The notes under the pieces: model-generated | What the model was told of the DNA's origin: nothing | Database searches by the model: none | The model's input: only the letters and a program-made list of their open reading frames with translations | Part shown: piece after piece, positions 1 through 7,278 of the stretch | Layout of the letters: every line of letters begins with the position of its first letter | How positions within the stretch are numbered: position 1 is the stretch's first letter | Translations under genes and position numbers: made by a program | Assembly: GCF_003438075.1 (NCBI RefSeq) | Contig: NZ_QSTA01000001.1 | Coordinates: 930,001-994,000 of the forward strand | Origin: Eubacterium sp. OM08-24 | GTDB lineage: Bacteria; Bacillota; Clostridia; Oscillospirales; Acutalibacteraceae | Reading direction: 5' to 3' | Length of the DNA stretch: 64,000 nt

Positions 1-2
1 GT

Positions 3-410
3 GATGCTATGGAAAAGTCGGTTATTACAGACCTGTACTATTTAATTCCGCAGGGCACACCGCTTGTTTCTTTACGCAAACAAAAGGTAGGCATTAACAA
101 TCCAAACCCACAATCCGCACTTGATGTGACGGGTGAAATACATATGAACGGCTTTCCTGTTATGGGCATTATACAGACCTCTGTTGAGGACGATGTCAGC
201 CTTAACAGTCTTACAACGCAGGGTATTTATTTCAGACGAAGAGTACCGCAGGAGAATATGAACTATCCGGCACTTGTATTCGGTATGCTTGAAGTATTTT
301 CTTGCAGTACAAATCTTGTGATACAGAGATATACGGCAAGGGACAGTCCGTTTGATGTGTATATCCGTTCAAAGGTGAATTCGAGCTGGAACAAGTGGGT
401 TAAAAAATAG
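3..410 (+). CDS. Phage tail/host-contact protein, C-terminal part
   Basis: This reading frame is open from the first bases of the window, so the gene almost certainly begins upstream and only its last ~136 codons are seen. The protein contains VGINNPNPQSALDVTGEIHM, the kind of 'GIN.P...LDV.G' segment found in phage tail fibre and neck-appendage proteins ahead of a C-terminal domain. The C-terminal part (TSVEDDVSLNSLTTQGIYF to the end, with NSSWNKWVKK) resembles pyocin-knob-like receptor-binding tips. It lies 15 bp upstream of the holin gene, the usual order of tail then lysis. The structural role is inferred from context and motif style. Confidence 0.6.
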   Translation, partial: DAMEKSVITDLYYLIPQGTPLVSLRKQKVGINNPNPQSALDVTGEIHMNGFPVMGIIQTSVEDDVSLNSLTTQGIYFRRRVPQENMNYPALVFGMLEVFSCSTNLVIQRYTARDSPFDVYIRSKVNSSWNKWVKK

Positions 411-425
411 ACACAGGAGGTATTT

Positions 426-839
426 ATGAAACAGATTTGGAACAGCATTCAGACTGCATTCATCGCACTTGGAGGAACACTCGGGTGGTTTCTCGGAGGT
501 GCAGACGGCTTTCTGTATGCACTCATTGCATTTGTAGTTATCGACTACATTACAGGAATGATGTGTGCCGTTGCCGACAAAAAGCTTTCGAGCAAGGTCG
601 GTTTCAAGGGCATTTGCAGAAAGGTGATTATCTTTCTGCTTGTGGGAGTGGCGAATCTCCTTGATGTGTACATTATCGGCACGGGCAGTGTGCTGAGAAC
701 GGCAGTGATTTTCTTCTATCTCTCAAATGAGGGCTTGTCACTGCTTGAAAACGGAGCACATCTGGGACTTCCCATTCCTGAAAAGATTAAAAATGTGCTT
801 GCACAATTACACCACAGAAGTGAAAAGGAGGACGACTGA
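426..839 (+). CDS. Phage holin (toxin secretion/phage lysis holin family)
   Basis: The 137-aa protein has hydrophobic segments near residues 10-30, 33-50 and 70-95 and the sequence DYITGMMCAVADKKLSSKVG, followed by GICRKVIIFLLVGVANLLD. This is the hallmark of the Bacteriophage_holin_4 family (TcdE/phi-Cp holins). It makes membrane lesions that let the endolysin reach peptidoglycan at the end of the lytic cycle. The start has a good Shine-Dalgarno (acaggaggtattt). Its stop touches the endolysin start (gactga-atg), so the two are translationally coupled. The C-terminus is charged, as usual for holins. Confidence 0.88.
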   Translation: MKQIWNSIQTAFIALGGTLGWFLGGADGFLYALIAFVVIDYITGMMCAVADKKLSSKVGFKGICRKVIIFLLVGVANLLDVYIIGTGSVLRTAVIFFYLSNEGLSLLENGAHLGLPIPEKIKNVLAQLHHRSEKEDD

Positions 840-1697
840 ATGTCATACACAAACAGCAAATTAGTTAGCTACACAAAAATTTCACCAAACAGAAACATCA
901 ATCGAAATCACAAGATTGATACAGTTTCAATCCACTGCGTAGTCGGGCAGTGCTCTGTTGAAACTCTCGGCTCAATCTTTGCATCAAGGGACAAGGAGGC
1001 AAGCTCAAACTACGGTATCGGCTATGACGGCAGAATCGGAATGTATGTTGAGGAAAAAGACCGTAGCTGGTGCACCTCATCTGCGTCAAATGACAACAGG
1101 GCGATTACCATTGAGGTTGCGTCCGATACCTACCACCCATACAGAGTAAATGATGTTGCGTACAAGTCTTTGATTAAACTGCTTGTTGATATCTGCAAAA
1201 GAAACGGCATCAAAAGGCTTGTGTGGTCAACAAACAAGTCAGAGAGAATGAATCACCTTAACGGCTGCAATATGACGGTTCACAGAGATTATGCGAACAA
1301 GTCCTGCCCCGGTGATTATCTCTACAATCTTCACGGACAGATTGCAAAGGAGGTGAACGCTCAGCTTGGCTTAGGCAGTTCAAAACCTGCGACTTCAAAG
1401 AAAACTCTCTATCGTGTACGCAAAAGTTGGAAGGACGCAAAGTCGCAAAAGGGTGCTTTCTATGACCTTTCAAATGCCAAGAAATGTGCCGACAAAAACA
1501 GCGGTTACTCTGTTTTTAATGAAAGCGGAAAAGTTGTGTACACACTAAAGTCATCGGGCAAAAAGTCAGTTGATGCCATTGCAAGAGAAGTAATTCAGGG
1601 CAAATGGGGCAACGGTGCCGACCGCAAAAACCGCCTCACCAAAGCCGGCTATGACTACAACGCCATTCAGAAAAGAGTAAACGAGATTTTATCTTAA
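840..1697 (+). CDS. N-acetylmuramoyl-L-alanine amidase endolysin with CW_7-type cell-wall binding end
   Basis: The 285-aa lysin is modular. Residues ~25-165 form an Amidase_2 domain with zinc-ligand histidines in SIHCVVGQ (H32) and MTVHRDYANKSCPG, a layout typical of phage amidases cutting the MurNAc-L-Ala bond. A middle segment (~190-235; GAFYDLSNAKKCADKNSGYS) resembles an SPOR/SH3-like repeat seen in clostridial endolysins. The last ~40 residues (AREVIQGKWGNGADRKNRL) match the CW_7 (Cpl-7-like) wall-binding repeat. No signal peptide is present, consistent with holin-dependent release. It is followed by a strong terminator, so the lysis cassette ends here. Confidence 0.9.
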   Translation: MSYTNSKLVSYTKISPNRNINRNHKIDTVSIHCVVGQCSVETLGSIFASRDKEASSNYGIGYDGRIGMYVEEKDRSWCTSSASNDNRAITIEVASDTYHPYRVNDVAYKSLIKLLVDICKRNGIKRLVWSTNKSERMNHLNGCNMTVHRDYANKSCPGDYLYNLHGQIAKEVNAQLGLGSSKPATSKKTLYRVRKSWKDAKSQKGAFYDLSNAKKCADKNSGYSVFNESGKVVYTLKSSGKKSVDAIAREVIQGKWGNGADRKNRLTKAGYDYNAIQKRVNEILS

Positions 1698-1730
1698 CAG
1701 ACAATAGAACAGTATTCTAACAAAGCCAAA

Positions 1731-1770
1731 TCCCCATCGAGGAAGTTTTATTCCTTGATGGGGATTTTTT
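1731..1770 (+). terminator. Rho-independent terminator after the lysis cassette
   Basis: A 14-bp stem (tccccatcgaggaa / ttccttgatgggga, one G-U pair) with a 6-nt loop is followed directly by a T6 run. It lies 33 bp after the endolysin stop. Confidence 0.9.
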
Positions 1771-1804
1771 GCTTACGAATAAATAATAAAAATAAAAATT
1801 TTTC

Positions 1805-1838
1805 AAAAAGCGTCCTTTTAAGCACTCTCCCGTGGCTA
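1805..1838 (+). repeat. Phage intergenic leader repeat, copy 1
   Basis: The 15-mer aaaaagcgtcctttt is followed 29 bp from its first base by ggcta; the same 15-mer and ggcta at the same spacing recur at 6303-6336. Each copy sits just upstream of an early-type phage gene (1883 and 6357). A shared regulatory leader or RNA element is inferred; see findings. Confidence 0.5.
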
Positions 1839-1882
1839 ACAGACAGAGGGCAACAATGCTCTCGGAAACGGAGGTACAATAT

Positions 1883-2098
1883 ATGAAACACAATCTTCAA
1901 ATCAGTGTTTCGGACAAACCACAAAGAAACAGTATGGTATCCTGCAAAAACATCACCTTGCGAGAACGATTTTTGCGAATGCTGTTCGGCAGAAAACAGA
2001 AAATCACAATCCTTGTTCCAAGTGATTCTATTGAGGAACTCGCCATTACCAAGGTTAAAAAAGGAGGCAGTTATGAACAAAATAACAGCATTACTTGA
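1883..2098 (+). CDS. Small phage protein of unknown function
   Basis: This 71-aa basic protein is not recognised. The ATG at 1883 is chosen over in-frame upstream starts because it follows a ggaggt ribosome site at 1870-1875. The middle contains ITLRERFLRMLFGRKQKITI, which has an amphipathic positively charged look, and the end is polar. It begins a run of tightly packed, overlapping + strand genes: its 3' end overlaps the next gene (start 2073) by 26 bp. Its place at the head of a DUF2800/DUF2815/polymerase block suggests an early phage or conjugative-element gene. Confidence 0.55.
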   Translation: MKHNLQISVSDKPQRNSMVSCKNITLRERFLRMLFGRKQKITILVPSDSIEELAITKVKKGGSYEQNNSIT

Positions 2099-2411
2099 TG
2101 CGATTACCGAGGTAATCAAAAACATTGGCACACTTACAGAAAGTCTGCAGACTGTTTCAAATCTCTTGAATGAGATAAAGATTACTGAAATTTCGAAGAA
2201 GTCAACCGTACATACTTCTGAAAGCACAGGAAATTCAAAGGTGTATTCACTTGAAGATGTAAGGGGTGTTCTTGCTAAAAAAAGTCAAAGCGGACTCACT
2301 TCTGAGGTTAGAGAAATCATTGTAAAGTATGGTGGAAACAAACTGTCAGAAATTGACCCCTGTCATTACGAAGAAATCATCAAAGATGCGGAGGCACTTA
2401 AGAATGAGTAA
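2073..2411 (+). CDS. Phage-associated small protein (often annotated Rrp5-like), unknown function
   Basis: The 112-aa protein starts at the ATG behind aaaggaggcagtt rather than at the longer open frame from 1905. Residues 1-45 form an amphipathic helix (MNKITALLDAITEVIKNIG), followed by a Ser/Thr-rich linker and a C-terminal ~50-aa domain with YSLEDVRGVLAKKSQSG and EIIVKYGGNKLSEIDP. That C-terminal pattern recurs in small Firmicutes phage proteins that databases loosely label rRNA biogenesis protein Rrp5; the label has no functional support. It overlaps the DUF2800 gene by 8 bp (start 2404). Confidence 0.6.
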   Translation: MNKITALLDAITEVIKNIGTLTESLQTVSNLLNEIKITEISKKSTVHTSESTGNSKVYSLEDVRGVLAKKSQSGLTSEVREIIVKYGGNKLSEIDPCHYEEIIKDAEALKNE

Positions 2412-3534
2412 TCACGCTTTCCTCTCCCCTTCAAGTTCTCACAGATGGCTCAATTGTACACCAAGTGCCGTGCTTGAATCAAAGTTTGAGAACAAATCAA
2501 CCAAAGCATCTGAAGAAGGCACAGTCGCCCATGCGTGGTGTGAGCATAAACTGAAAAACATATTATGCAGAAAAAGTGACGAGCCTGTCTCCCCTTACAC
2601 AAACGATGAAATGCAGGAATACACCGACTTATATGTTGATTTTGTACTTGAACAATTCAATCTTGCAAAACAGAAATGTAAAGATCCTTTGATTCTTATT
2701 GAACAAAAGGTTGATTTTTCAGAATATGTACCAAATGGTTTTGGAACAGCCGACTGCATTATTGTTTCTGAAAGCAAAATACATATCATTGATTTCAAAT
2801 ATGGAATGGGAGTATTGGTTGATGCCTTTGATAACCCGCAGATGAAATGTTATGCTCTCGGTGCTTTAAAAATCTTTGACCGCCTATATGACATTAAAGA
2901 TGTGTCAATGTCAATTTTTCAGCCACGCAGAGATAATGTCAGCACTTGGACTGTTTCTGCTGATGAGCTCAAAGGCTGGGCAGAAAATGTACTAAAGCCA
3001 AAAGCAGAATTAGCTGTTAAAGGTGAAGGTGATTACTGTGTCGGTGATTGGTGTACATTCTGCAAAGCATCAGTAAGATGCAGAGCAAGAGCCGAAAACA
3101 ATCTGAAACTTGCACAGGAAGAATTCAGACTTCCCCCACTTCTTACTGATTCTGAAATTGAAAAGATTTTATCTGTTATCCCCAATCTCACGAAGTGGGC
3201 AAATGAAATAATGGCATATGCTACCGAATCAGCTGTCAATCACGGCAAGCATTGGAACGGTTTTAAAATTGTTGAAGGACGGTCTGTACGAAAGTATAAA
3301 GATGAAACCGCAGTGGCTAAAGCATTGGAAGATGCCGGCTACAAAGACATTTATCGCAAGAGTCTTATCACACTTACAGAAATGCAAAAGCTTTTAGGTA
3401 AGCAAAATTTCAACGAGATACTTGGAAATCTCATCATTAAACCAAAAGGCAAGCCTGCTCTTGTTCCCGAAACGGACAAAAGAGATGCTATGACAATCAC
3501 AGATGTTAAAAACGAATTTAAAACGGAGGACTAA
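2404..3534 (+). CDS. DUF2800 phage protein, RecB/Cas4-like nuclease fold
   Basis: The 376-aa protein begins MSNHAFLSPSSSHRWLNC, the characteristic start of DUF2800. The sequence GTADCIIV...HIIDFKYG supplies the Asp and Asp-x-Lys of a PD-(D/E)XK nuclease core (about residues 115-140). YCVGDWCTFCKASVRC (~residues 210-228) has the cysteine spacing of the iron-sulfur cluster found in AddB/Cas4-like nucleases. The start at 2404 was chosen for this family N-terminus. It is followed 5 bp later by the DUF2815 gene, its usual partner in Firmicutes phages, so a role in phage DNA replication or recombination is inferred. Nuclease activity is not proven by sequence alone. Confidence 0.82.
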   Translation: MSNHAFLSPSSSHRWLNCTPSAVLESKFENKSTKASEEGTVAHAWCEHKLKNILCRKSDEPVSPYTNDEMQEYTDLYVDFVLEQFNLAKQKCKDPLILIEQKVDFSEYVPNGFGTADCIIVSESKIHIIDFKYGMGVLVDAFDNPQMKCYALGALKIFDRLYDIKDVSMSIFQPRRDNVSTWTVSADELKGWAENVLKPKAELAVKGEGDYCVGDWCTFCKASVRCRARAENNLKLAQEEFRLPPLLTDSEIEKILSVIPNLTKWANEIMAYATESAVNHGKHWNGFKIVEGRSVRKYKDETAVAKALEDAGYKDIYRKSLITLTEMQKLLGKQNFNEILGNLIIKPKGKPALVPETDKRDAMTITDVKNEFKTED

Positions 3535-3539
3535 TTATT

Positions 3540-4088
3540 ATGGCTAATTCAAACAAAACAAAAGTTATCACAGGCAAAAACACAAGACTTTCATATTTTC
3601 ACGGTTGGGAACCTGTTTCAATCAACGGCAGTCCTGAAAGATACAGCGTATCCGTACTTATTCCAAAAGATGATACTGAAACCGTTAATGCGATTAACAA
3701 CGCTGTAAATACTGCAATTGAAGAAGGTATCGGTAAATTTGGTGGTAAAAAGCCAAACAAAGCATCACTTAAACTTCCTCTTCGTGACGGTGATACCGAG
3801 CGTAATGATGAGGCTTATGCAGGTCACTGGTTTATCAATGCAAACAGCAGAACCGCTCCACAGATTGTTGATAAGGCTGTAAAACCTATTCTTGACAGAG
3901 ATGAGGTGTACAGCGGTTGTTATGCAAGAGTGTCTCTGAATTTTTACGCATTCAATTCAAATGGCAACAAAGGTATTGCCTGTGGTCTTGGCAACATTCA
4001 GAAAATAAAGGACGGCGAACCGCTTGGTGGCAGAAGTTCGGCTGCTGATGATTTCAGAACAGAAACAGATGATGATTTCTTATCCTAA
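3540..4088 (+). CDS. DUF2815 ssDNA-binding protein
   Basis: The 182-aa protein has TRLSYFHGWEPV near the start, YSVSVLIPKDD and a central AGHWFINANSRTAPQIVD, all typical of DUF2815, a T7 gp2.5-like OB-fold single-stranded DNA-binding family. The acidic C-terminal tail (DDFRTETDDDFLS) is the classic protein-interaction tip of phage SSBs. It sits between the DUF2800 nuclease and the polymerase, consistent with coating ssDNA at the phage replication fork. Confidence 0.85.
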   Translation: MANSNKTKVITGKNTRLSYFHGWEPVSINGSPERYSVSVLIPKDDTETVNAINNAVNTAIEEGIGKFGGKKPNKASLKLPLRDGDTERNDEAYAGHWFINANSRTAPQIVDKAVKPILDRDEVYSGCYARVSLNFYAFNSNGNKGIACGLGNIQKIKDGEPLGGRSSAADDFRTETDDDFLS

Positions 4089-4108
4089 CATAATATGAGG
4101 TAAACGAT

Positions 4109-4288
4109 ATGAACGAATTTTATGAACTTGCAAAATTGTTTGATGTAGTTGTTATCTTCTGTTTCTTCTTAGGAATAGGTATGTACGGCATCATAAGCAC
4201 CGTAACGGATTTAATTTTCCTTATTCACAAGACTTTTAGAAAGCACAGAATAGCGAGAAGGGCTAAGAAAAACAACTTAGATAATTAA
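4109..4288 (+). CDS. Small single-pass membrane protein, unknown
   Basis: A 59-aa open frame preceded by tatgaggtaaacgat (gagg site) starts at 4109 and stops at 4286-4288. It has one long hydrophobic stretch (residues ~10-40, containing VVVIFCFFLGIGMYGIIS) and a strongly basic C-terminus (KHRIARRAKK), predicting an N-out/C-in membrane anchor. Function is unknown. It fills the gap between the SSB and a terminator-like hairpin, with no space for anything else. Confidence 0.55.
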   Translation: MNEFYELAKLFDVVVIFCFFLGIGMYGIISTVTDLIFLIHKTFRKHRIARRAKKNNLDN

Positions 4289-4295
4289 CAATTTT

Positions 4296-4331
4296 GGACG
4301 GTGGAGAGATACTCTCTGCCGTCCGTTTTTT
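4296..4331 (+). terminator. Terminator-like hairpin before the polymerase gene
   Basis: A 13-bp imperfect stem (ggacggtggagag / ctctctgccgtcc, two mismatched or wobble positions) is followed by gtttttt. It lies inside a same-strand gene run, so it may attenuate rather than end transcription. Confidence 0.6.
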
Positions 4332-4351
4332 ATATATAAGGAAGTGAAAAC

Positions 4352-6304
4352 ATGAAATCAATCAGTATTGACATAGAAACATATTCAAGTGCTAATCTTC
4401 AGAAATCCGGTGTTTACCGTTATGCGGAAAGTGATGATTTTGAAATTCTGCTGTTTGGCTATTCTGTTGACGGCAGTGATGTCAAAGTCATTGACTTGTG
4501 TATGGGAGAAAAGATACCCGAGGATATTCTTGATGCACTGACCGATACTTCGGTTATCAAATGGGCATTCAACGCACAATTTGAGAGGGTATGCTTATCA
4601 AGGTATCTTAAAGATTTAGGTATAGATTTTGACGGCAAATATCTTAACCCGTCATCTTGGCATTGTACTCTTGTCTGGTCGGCAACACTTGGTCTTCCCC
4701 TTTCTCTTGAGGGTGTGGGTGCTGTATTAGGCCTTGAAAATCAAAAGCTGTCAGAGGGTAAAAATCTCATACGATATTTTTGTATTCCCTGTTCCCCTAC
4801 AAAAATCAATAATGGCAGAACAAGAAATATGCCATATCACAATATAGAAAAGTGGAATAATTTCAAAGCATACAATATTCGTGATGTTGAAACTGAGATG
4901 AGTATTCAAAAGAAATTATCAAGATTTCCTGTAAGTGATTCAATATGGAACGAATACCACCTTGACCAAAATATAAATGACCGTGGCATTGGTGTAGATA
5001 TGTTTTTAGTTGAAAACGCAATAGTTATTGATGAAATGGTTAAAAAGTCGCTTGTCAATGATATACAATCCCTTACCAATCTTGATAATCCAAATTCCGT
5101 TCAGCAAATGAAAAACTGGCTCTCCGAAAGCGGATTTGAAACCGAAAGTCTTAACAAAACATCAGTTTCAGAAATGCTGAAAACTGCACCGTATCATGTA
5201 CACAAAGTGTTATCCCTCAGACAGCAACTAACAAAAAGCAGTGTTAAGAAATACACAGCAATGAAAAATGCCGTTTGTAAAGACAGCCGTGCAAGGGGAA
5301 TGTTTCAGTTTTACGGTGCAAACAGAACAGGTCGATTTTCAGGCAGACTTGTGCAATTACAGAATTTACCGCAAAACCATATGAGTGATTTGGCAGATGC
5401 ACGAAGTCTTGTAAAATGCGGAAATTATGATGCACTCAGTATTCTTTATGATGATATTCCGGACACACTTTCACAACTTATCCGCACCGCTTTTATTCCA
5501 CAGCACAGTTGCAAATTCATAGTAGCCGATTTTTCTGCTATTGAGGCAAGGGTTCTTGCGTGGCTTGCAGGTGAGAAATGGAGAAACAAAGTTTTTAGTG
5601 AGGGCAAAGATATTTATTGCAGTAGTGCATCACAGATGTTTGGTGTTCCTGTTGAAAAGCATGGAATAAACGGGCATCTGCGACAAAAAGGCAAAATCGC
5701 CGAGCTTGCACTCGGATACGGCGGTTCTGTCGGGGCATTGAAAGCTATGGGTGCTATTCAGATGGGACTTTCAGAGGATGAACTTCAACCTCTAGTGTGT
5801 GCGTGGAGAAACTCTAATCCGTCAATTACTAAACTCTGGTGGGACATTGATAAATGTGTTAAAGAAACTGTTACCAAAAGGATACCGACTGAAACCAACG
5901 GCATATCTTTTACCTACGAAAGCGGATTTCTGTTCATCACTCTCCCCTCCGGCAGAAGACTTGCATATGTTAAGCCGAGAATCGGAATAAATAAATTTGG
6001 CGGTGAATCAGTTACCTATGAGGGCATTGGCAGTACGAAGAAATGGGAACGGCTTGAAAGCTACGGCCCTAAGTTCTGTGAAAATATCATTCAAGCCATT
6101 GCAAGAGATATATTATTATACGCAATGCAAACACTAAAAAATTACCGCATAATCGCTCATGTTCATGACGAGGTTATTATTGAATGCCAAAAAGATGTTT
6201 CCGTAAACACTATCTGCGAACAAATGAGCAGAACTCCGCCTTGGGCAAAAGGTCTTTTACTCCGTGCGGACGGTTATGAATGTCAATTTTATATGAAAGA
6301 TTAA
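4352..6304 (+). CDS. Phage family A DNA polymerase with 3'-5' exonuclease domain
   Basis: This 650-aa protein begins with an Exo I motif (SIDIETYS, D7/E9) of a DEDD proofreading domain. Polymerase motif A is seen as VADFSAIEARVLAWLAG (Asp near residue 392). The fingers/motif B region follows (KIAELALGYGGSVGALKAMG, Lys and Tyr conserved). Motif C is AHVHDEVII (H605-D606-E607). This is the short phage PolA type lacking a 5' nuclease domain. The ribosome site aaggaag lies 9 bp before the ATG. It would copy phage DNA with the SSB encoded upstream. The helicase, primase and terminase genes that usually follow in such phages are absent here. Confidence 0.92.
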   Translation: MKSISIDIETYSSANLQKSGVYRYAESDDFEILLFGYSVDGSDVKVIDLCMGEKIPEDILDALTDTSVIKWAFNAQFERVCLSRYLKDLGIDFDGKYLNPSSWHCTLVWSATLGLPLSLEGVGAVLGLENQKLSEGKNLIRYFCIPCSPTKINNGRTRNMPYHNIEKWNNFKAYNIRDVETEMSIQKKLSRFPVSDSIWNEYHLDQNINDRGIGVDMFLVENAIVIDEMVKKSLVNDIQSLTNLDNPNSVQQMKNWLSESGFETESLNKTSVSEMLKTAPYHVHKVLSLRQQLTKSSVKKYTAMKNAVCKDSRARGMFQFYGANRTGRFSGRLVQLQNLPQNHMSDLADARSLVKCGNYDALSILYDDIPDTLSQLIRTAFIPQHSCKFIVADFSAIEARVLAWLAGEKWRNKVFSEGKDIYCSSASQMFGVPVEKHGINGHLRQKGKIAELALGYGGSVGALKAMGAIQMGLSEDELQPLVCAWRNSNPSITKLWWDIDKCVKETVTKRIPTETNGISFTYESGFLFITLPSGRRLAYVKPRIGINKFGGESVTYEGIGSTKKWERLESYGPKFCENIIQAIARDILLYAMQTLKNYRIIAHVHDEVIIECQKDVSVNTICEQMSRTPPWAKGLLLRADGYECQFYMKD

Positions 6305-6336
6305 AAAGCGTCCTTTTTCACCTTCTGCTATGGCTA
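6303..6336 (+). repeat. Phage intergenic leader repeat, copy 2
   Basis: Second copy of aaaaagcgtcctttt plus ggcta at the same 29-bp spacing as 1805-1838. It overlaps the last two bases of the polymerase stop and ends 20 bp before the next start codon. Confidence 0.5.
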
Positions 6337-6356
6337 TATGGTAGGAGGTGCTTTTT

Positions 6357-6767
6357 ATGACAGACAATGAGAAAAAGCAAATTGAAAGCTACCGAAAGAA
6401 CGGTTACGGATACAAACAGATTTCAAATCTCACAAACCTATCCGTTAATACAATAAAATCATACTGTAAAAGGAACAAGCTAATGAGTGCTGATTTGCAA
6501 AGCAATGATAATCACACTCTTTATTGCGAACAATGCGGAAAACCGGTTGAGCAAAACGAACACCGCAAACGCAAGAGATTTTGTTCAGACGCTTGCAGAA
6601 ACAAGTGGTGGAACAATCATCTTGATTTAGTTAACAGAAAAGCAATTTATGAACTAACATGTCCTTATTGTAAAAAATCATTTACAGTTTACGGCAATGC
6701 AAAAAGAAAATTTTGCAGTCATAGTTGTTATGTCAAATACAGATACGGAGGAAAACAAAATGGATAA
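6357..6767 (+). CDS. HTH plus double zinc-ribbon protein, phage/mobile-element regulator
   Basis: The 136-aa protein starts at the ATG 8 bp after aggagg; an in-frame GTG at 6348 lies within the ribosome site and was rejected. Residues ~5-40 (KKQIESYRKNGYGYKQISNL...NTIKSYCKR) form a sigma region 4/resolvase-like helix-turn-helix. Two zinc-binding modules follow: CEQCGKP...RFCSDACRNKWW and CPYCKKSF...KFCSHSCYVKY, each with four Cys. Such proteins occur beside integrase modules in clostridial elements. A DNA-binding regulatory role is inferred. It overlaps the next start by 8 bp. Confidence 0.7.
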   Translation: MTDNEKKQIESYRKNGYGYKQISNLTNLSVNTIKSYCKRNKLMSADLQSNDNHTLYCEQCGKPVEQNEHRKRKRFCSDACRNKWWNNHLDLVNRKAIYELTCPYCKKSFTVYGNAKRKFCSHSCYVKYRYGGKQNG

Positions 6768-6954
6768 GCCTACATACGCAGAGCGTTACACCCTAACTGT
6801 CAAAGAAGCCGGATTATATTTTAACATTGGCATTAAAAAAATGAGAAAACTTGCCGAGGATAATCTCGGAATTTTTTCAGTTTTGAGCGGTAATCGCTAT
6901 TTGATTATACGAACAAAATTTGAGGAATATCTGTGCAATAATTCTACGATATAG
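6760..6954 (+). CDS. Excisionase-like DNA-binding protein, copy 1
   Basis: The 64-aa protein, started at 6760 behind tacggaggaaaacaaa, shows the Tn916-Xis pattern: YTLTVKEAGLYFNIGIKKMR winged-helix start, then RYLIIRTKFEEYL near the end. Xis proteins bend attachment-site DNA and steer the integrase towards excision. It shares the MDKP start and overall layout with the second copy at 7036 but differs widely in sequence, so the pair is either an ancient duplication or two independent modules. Confidence 0.72.
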   Translation: MDKPTYAERYTLTVKEAGLYFNIGIKKMRKLAEDNLGIFSVLSGNRYLIIRTKFEEYLCNNSTI

Positions 6955-7035
6955 TTTCCTTTTATCTGCTGAAAGTAGTTGCTATTCTGAGAGTTTTACG
7001 GCAATATATGAGTACCAAACGAGGAGGTAAAAAAT

Positions 7036-7278
7036 ATGGATAAGCCATCATTGCAGGACAAAGATTTTTTGACGGTAATTGAAACAGCCGAATTATTTGG
7101 ACTCAGCAGAAGAAAAATGTTCCGTCTTACAAGCCAAAGCGGTCTTCCCTTTATGGCTAAATACGGAACACGAAAGTTAATCATCAAAGATGAATTTATA
7201 AAATATCTTAATAAATCAGGAATGAAGGGAGAACTCAAAAATGGCGAGCCGAGGACAAAGACGAGATTCAAAGCATAG
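7036..7278 (+). CDS. xis: Excisionase (Tn916 Xis-like), copy 2
   Basis: The 80-aa protein has DFLTVIETAELFGLSRRKMF (MerR/Xis-type winged helix) and GTRKLIIKDEFIKYLNK, the typical C-terminal strand and helix of Tn916-family excisionases. Its gene overlaps the integrase start by 38 bp, the standard xis-int arrangement, which makes this copy the likelier functional partner of the integrase. Ribosome site gaggaggtaaaa. Confidence 0.85.
   Translation: MDKPSLQDKDFLTVIETAELFGLSRRKMFRLTSQSGLPFMAKYGTRKLIIKDEFIKYLNKSGMKGELKNGEPRTKTRFKA

Noticed and set aside
9..410. The first gene as a complete 133-aa protein starting at ATG 9
   Set aside because: The frame is open to the window edge and no ribosome site precedes ATG 9; tail-tip proteins are longer.
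1905..2072. Longer start for the gene ending at 2411
   Set aside because: The extension overlaps the preceding gene completely in another frame and a strong ribosome site stands before ATG 2073.
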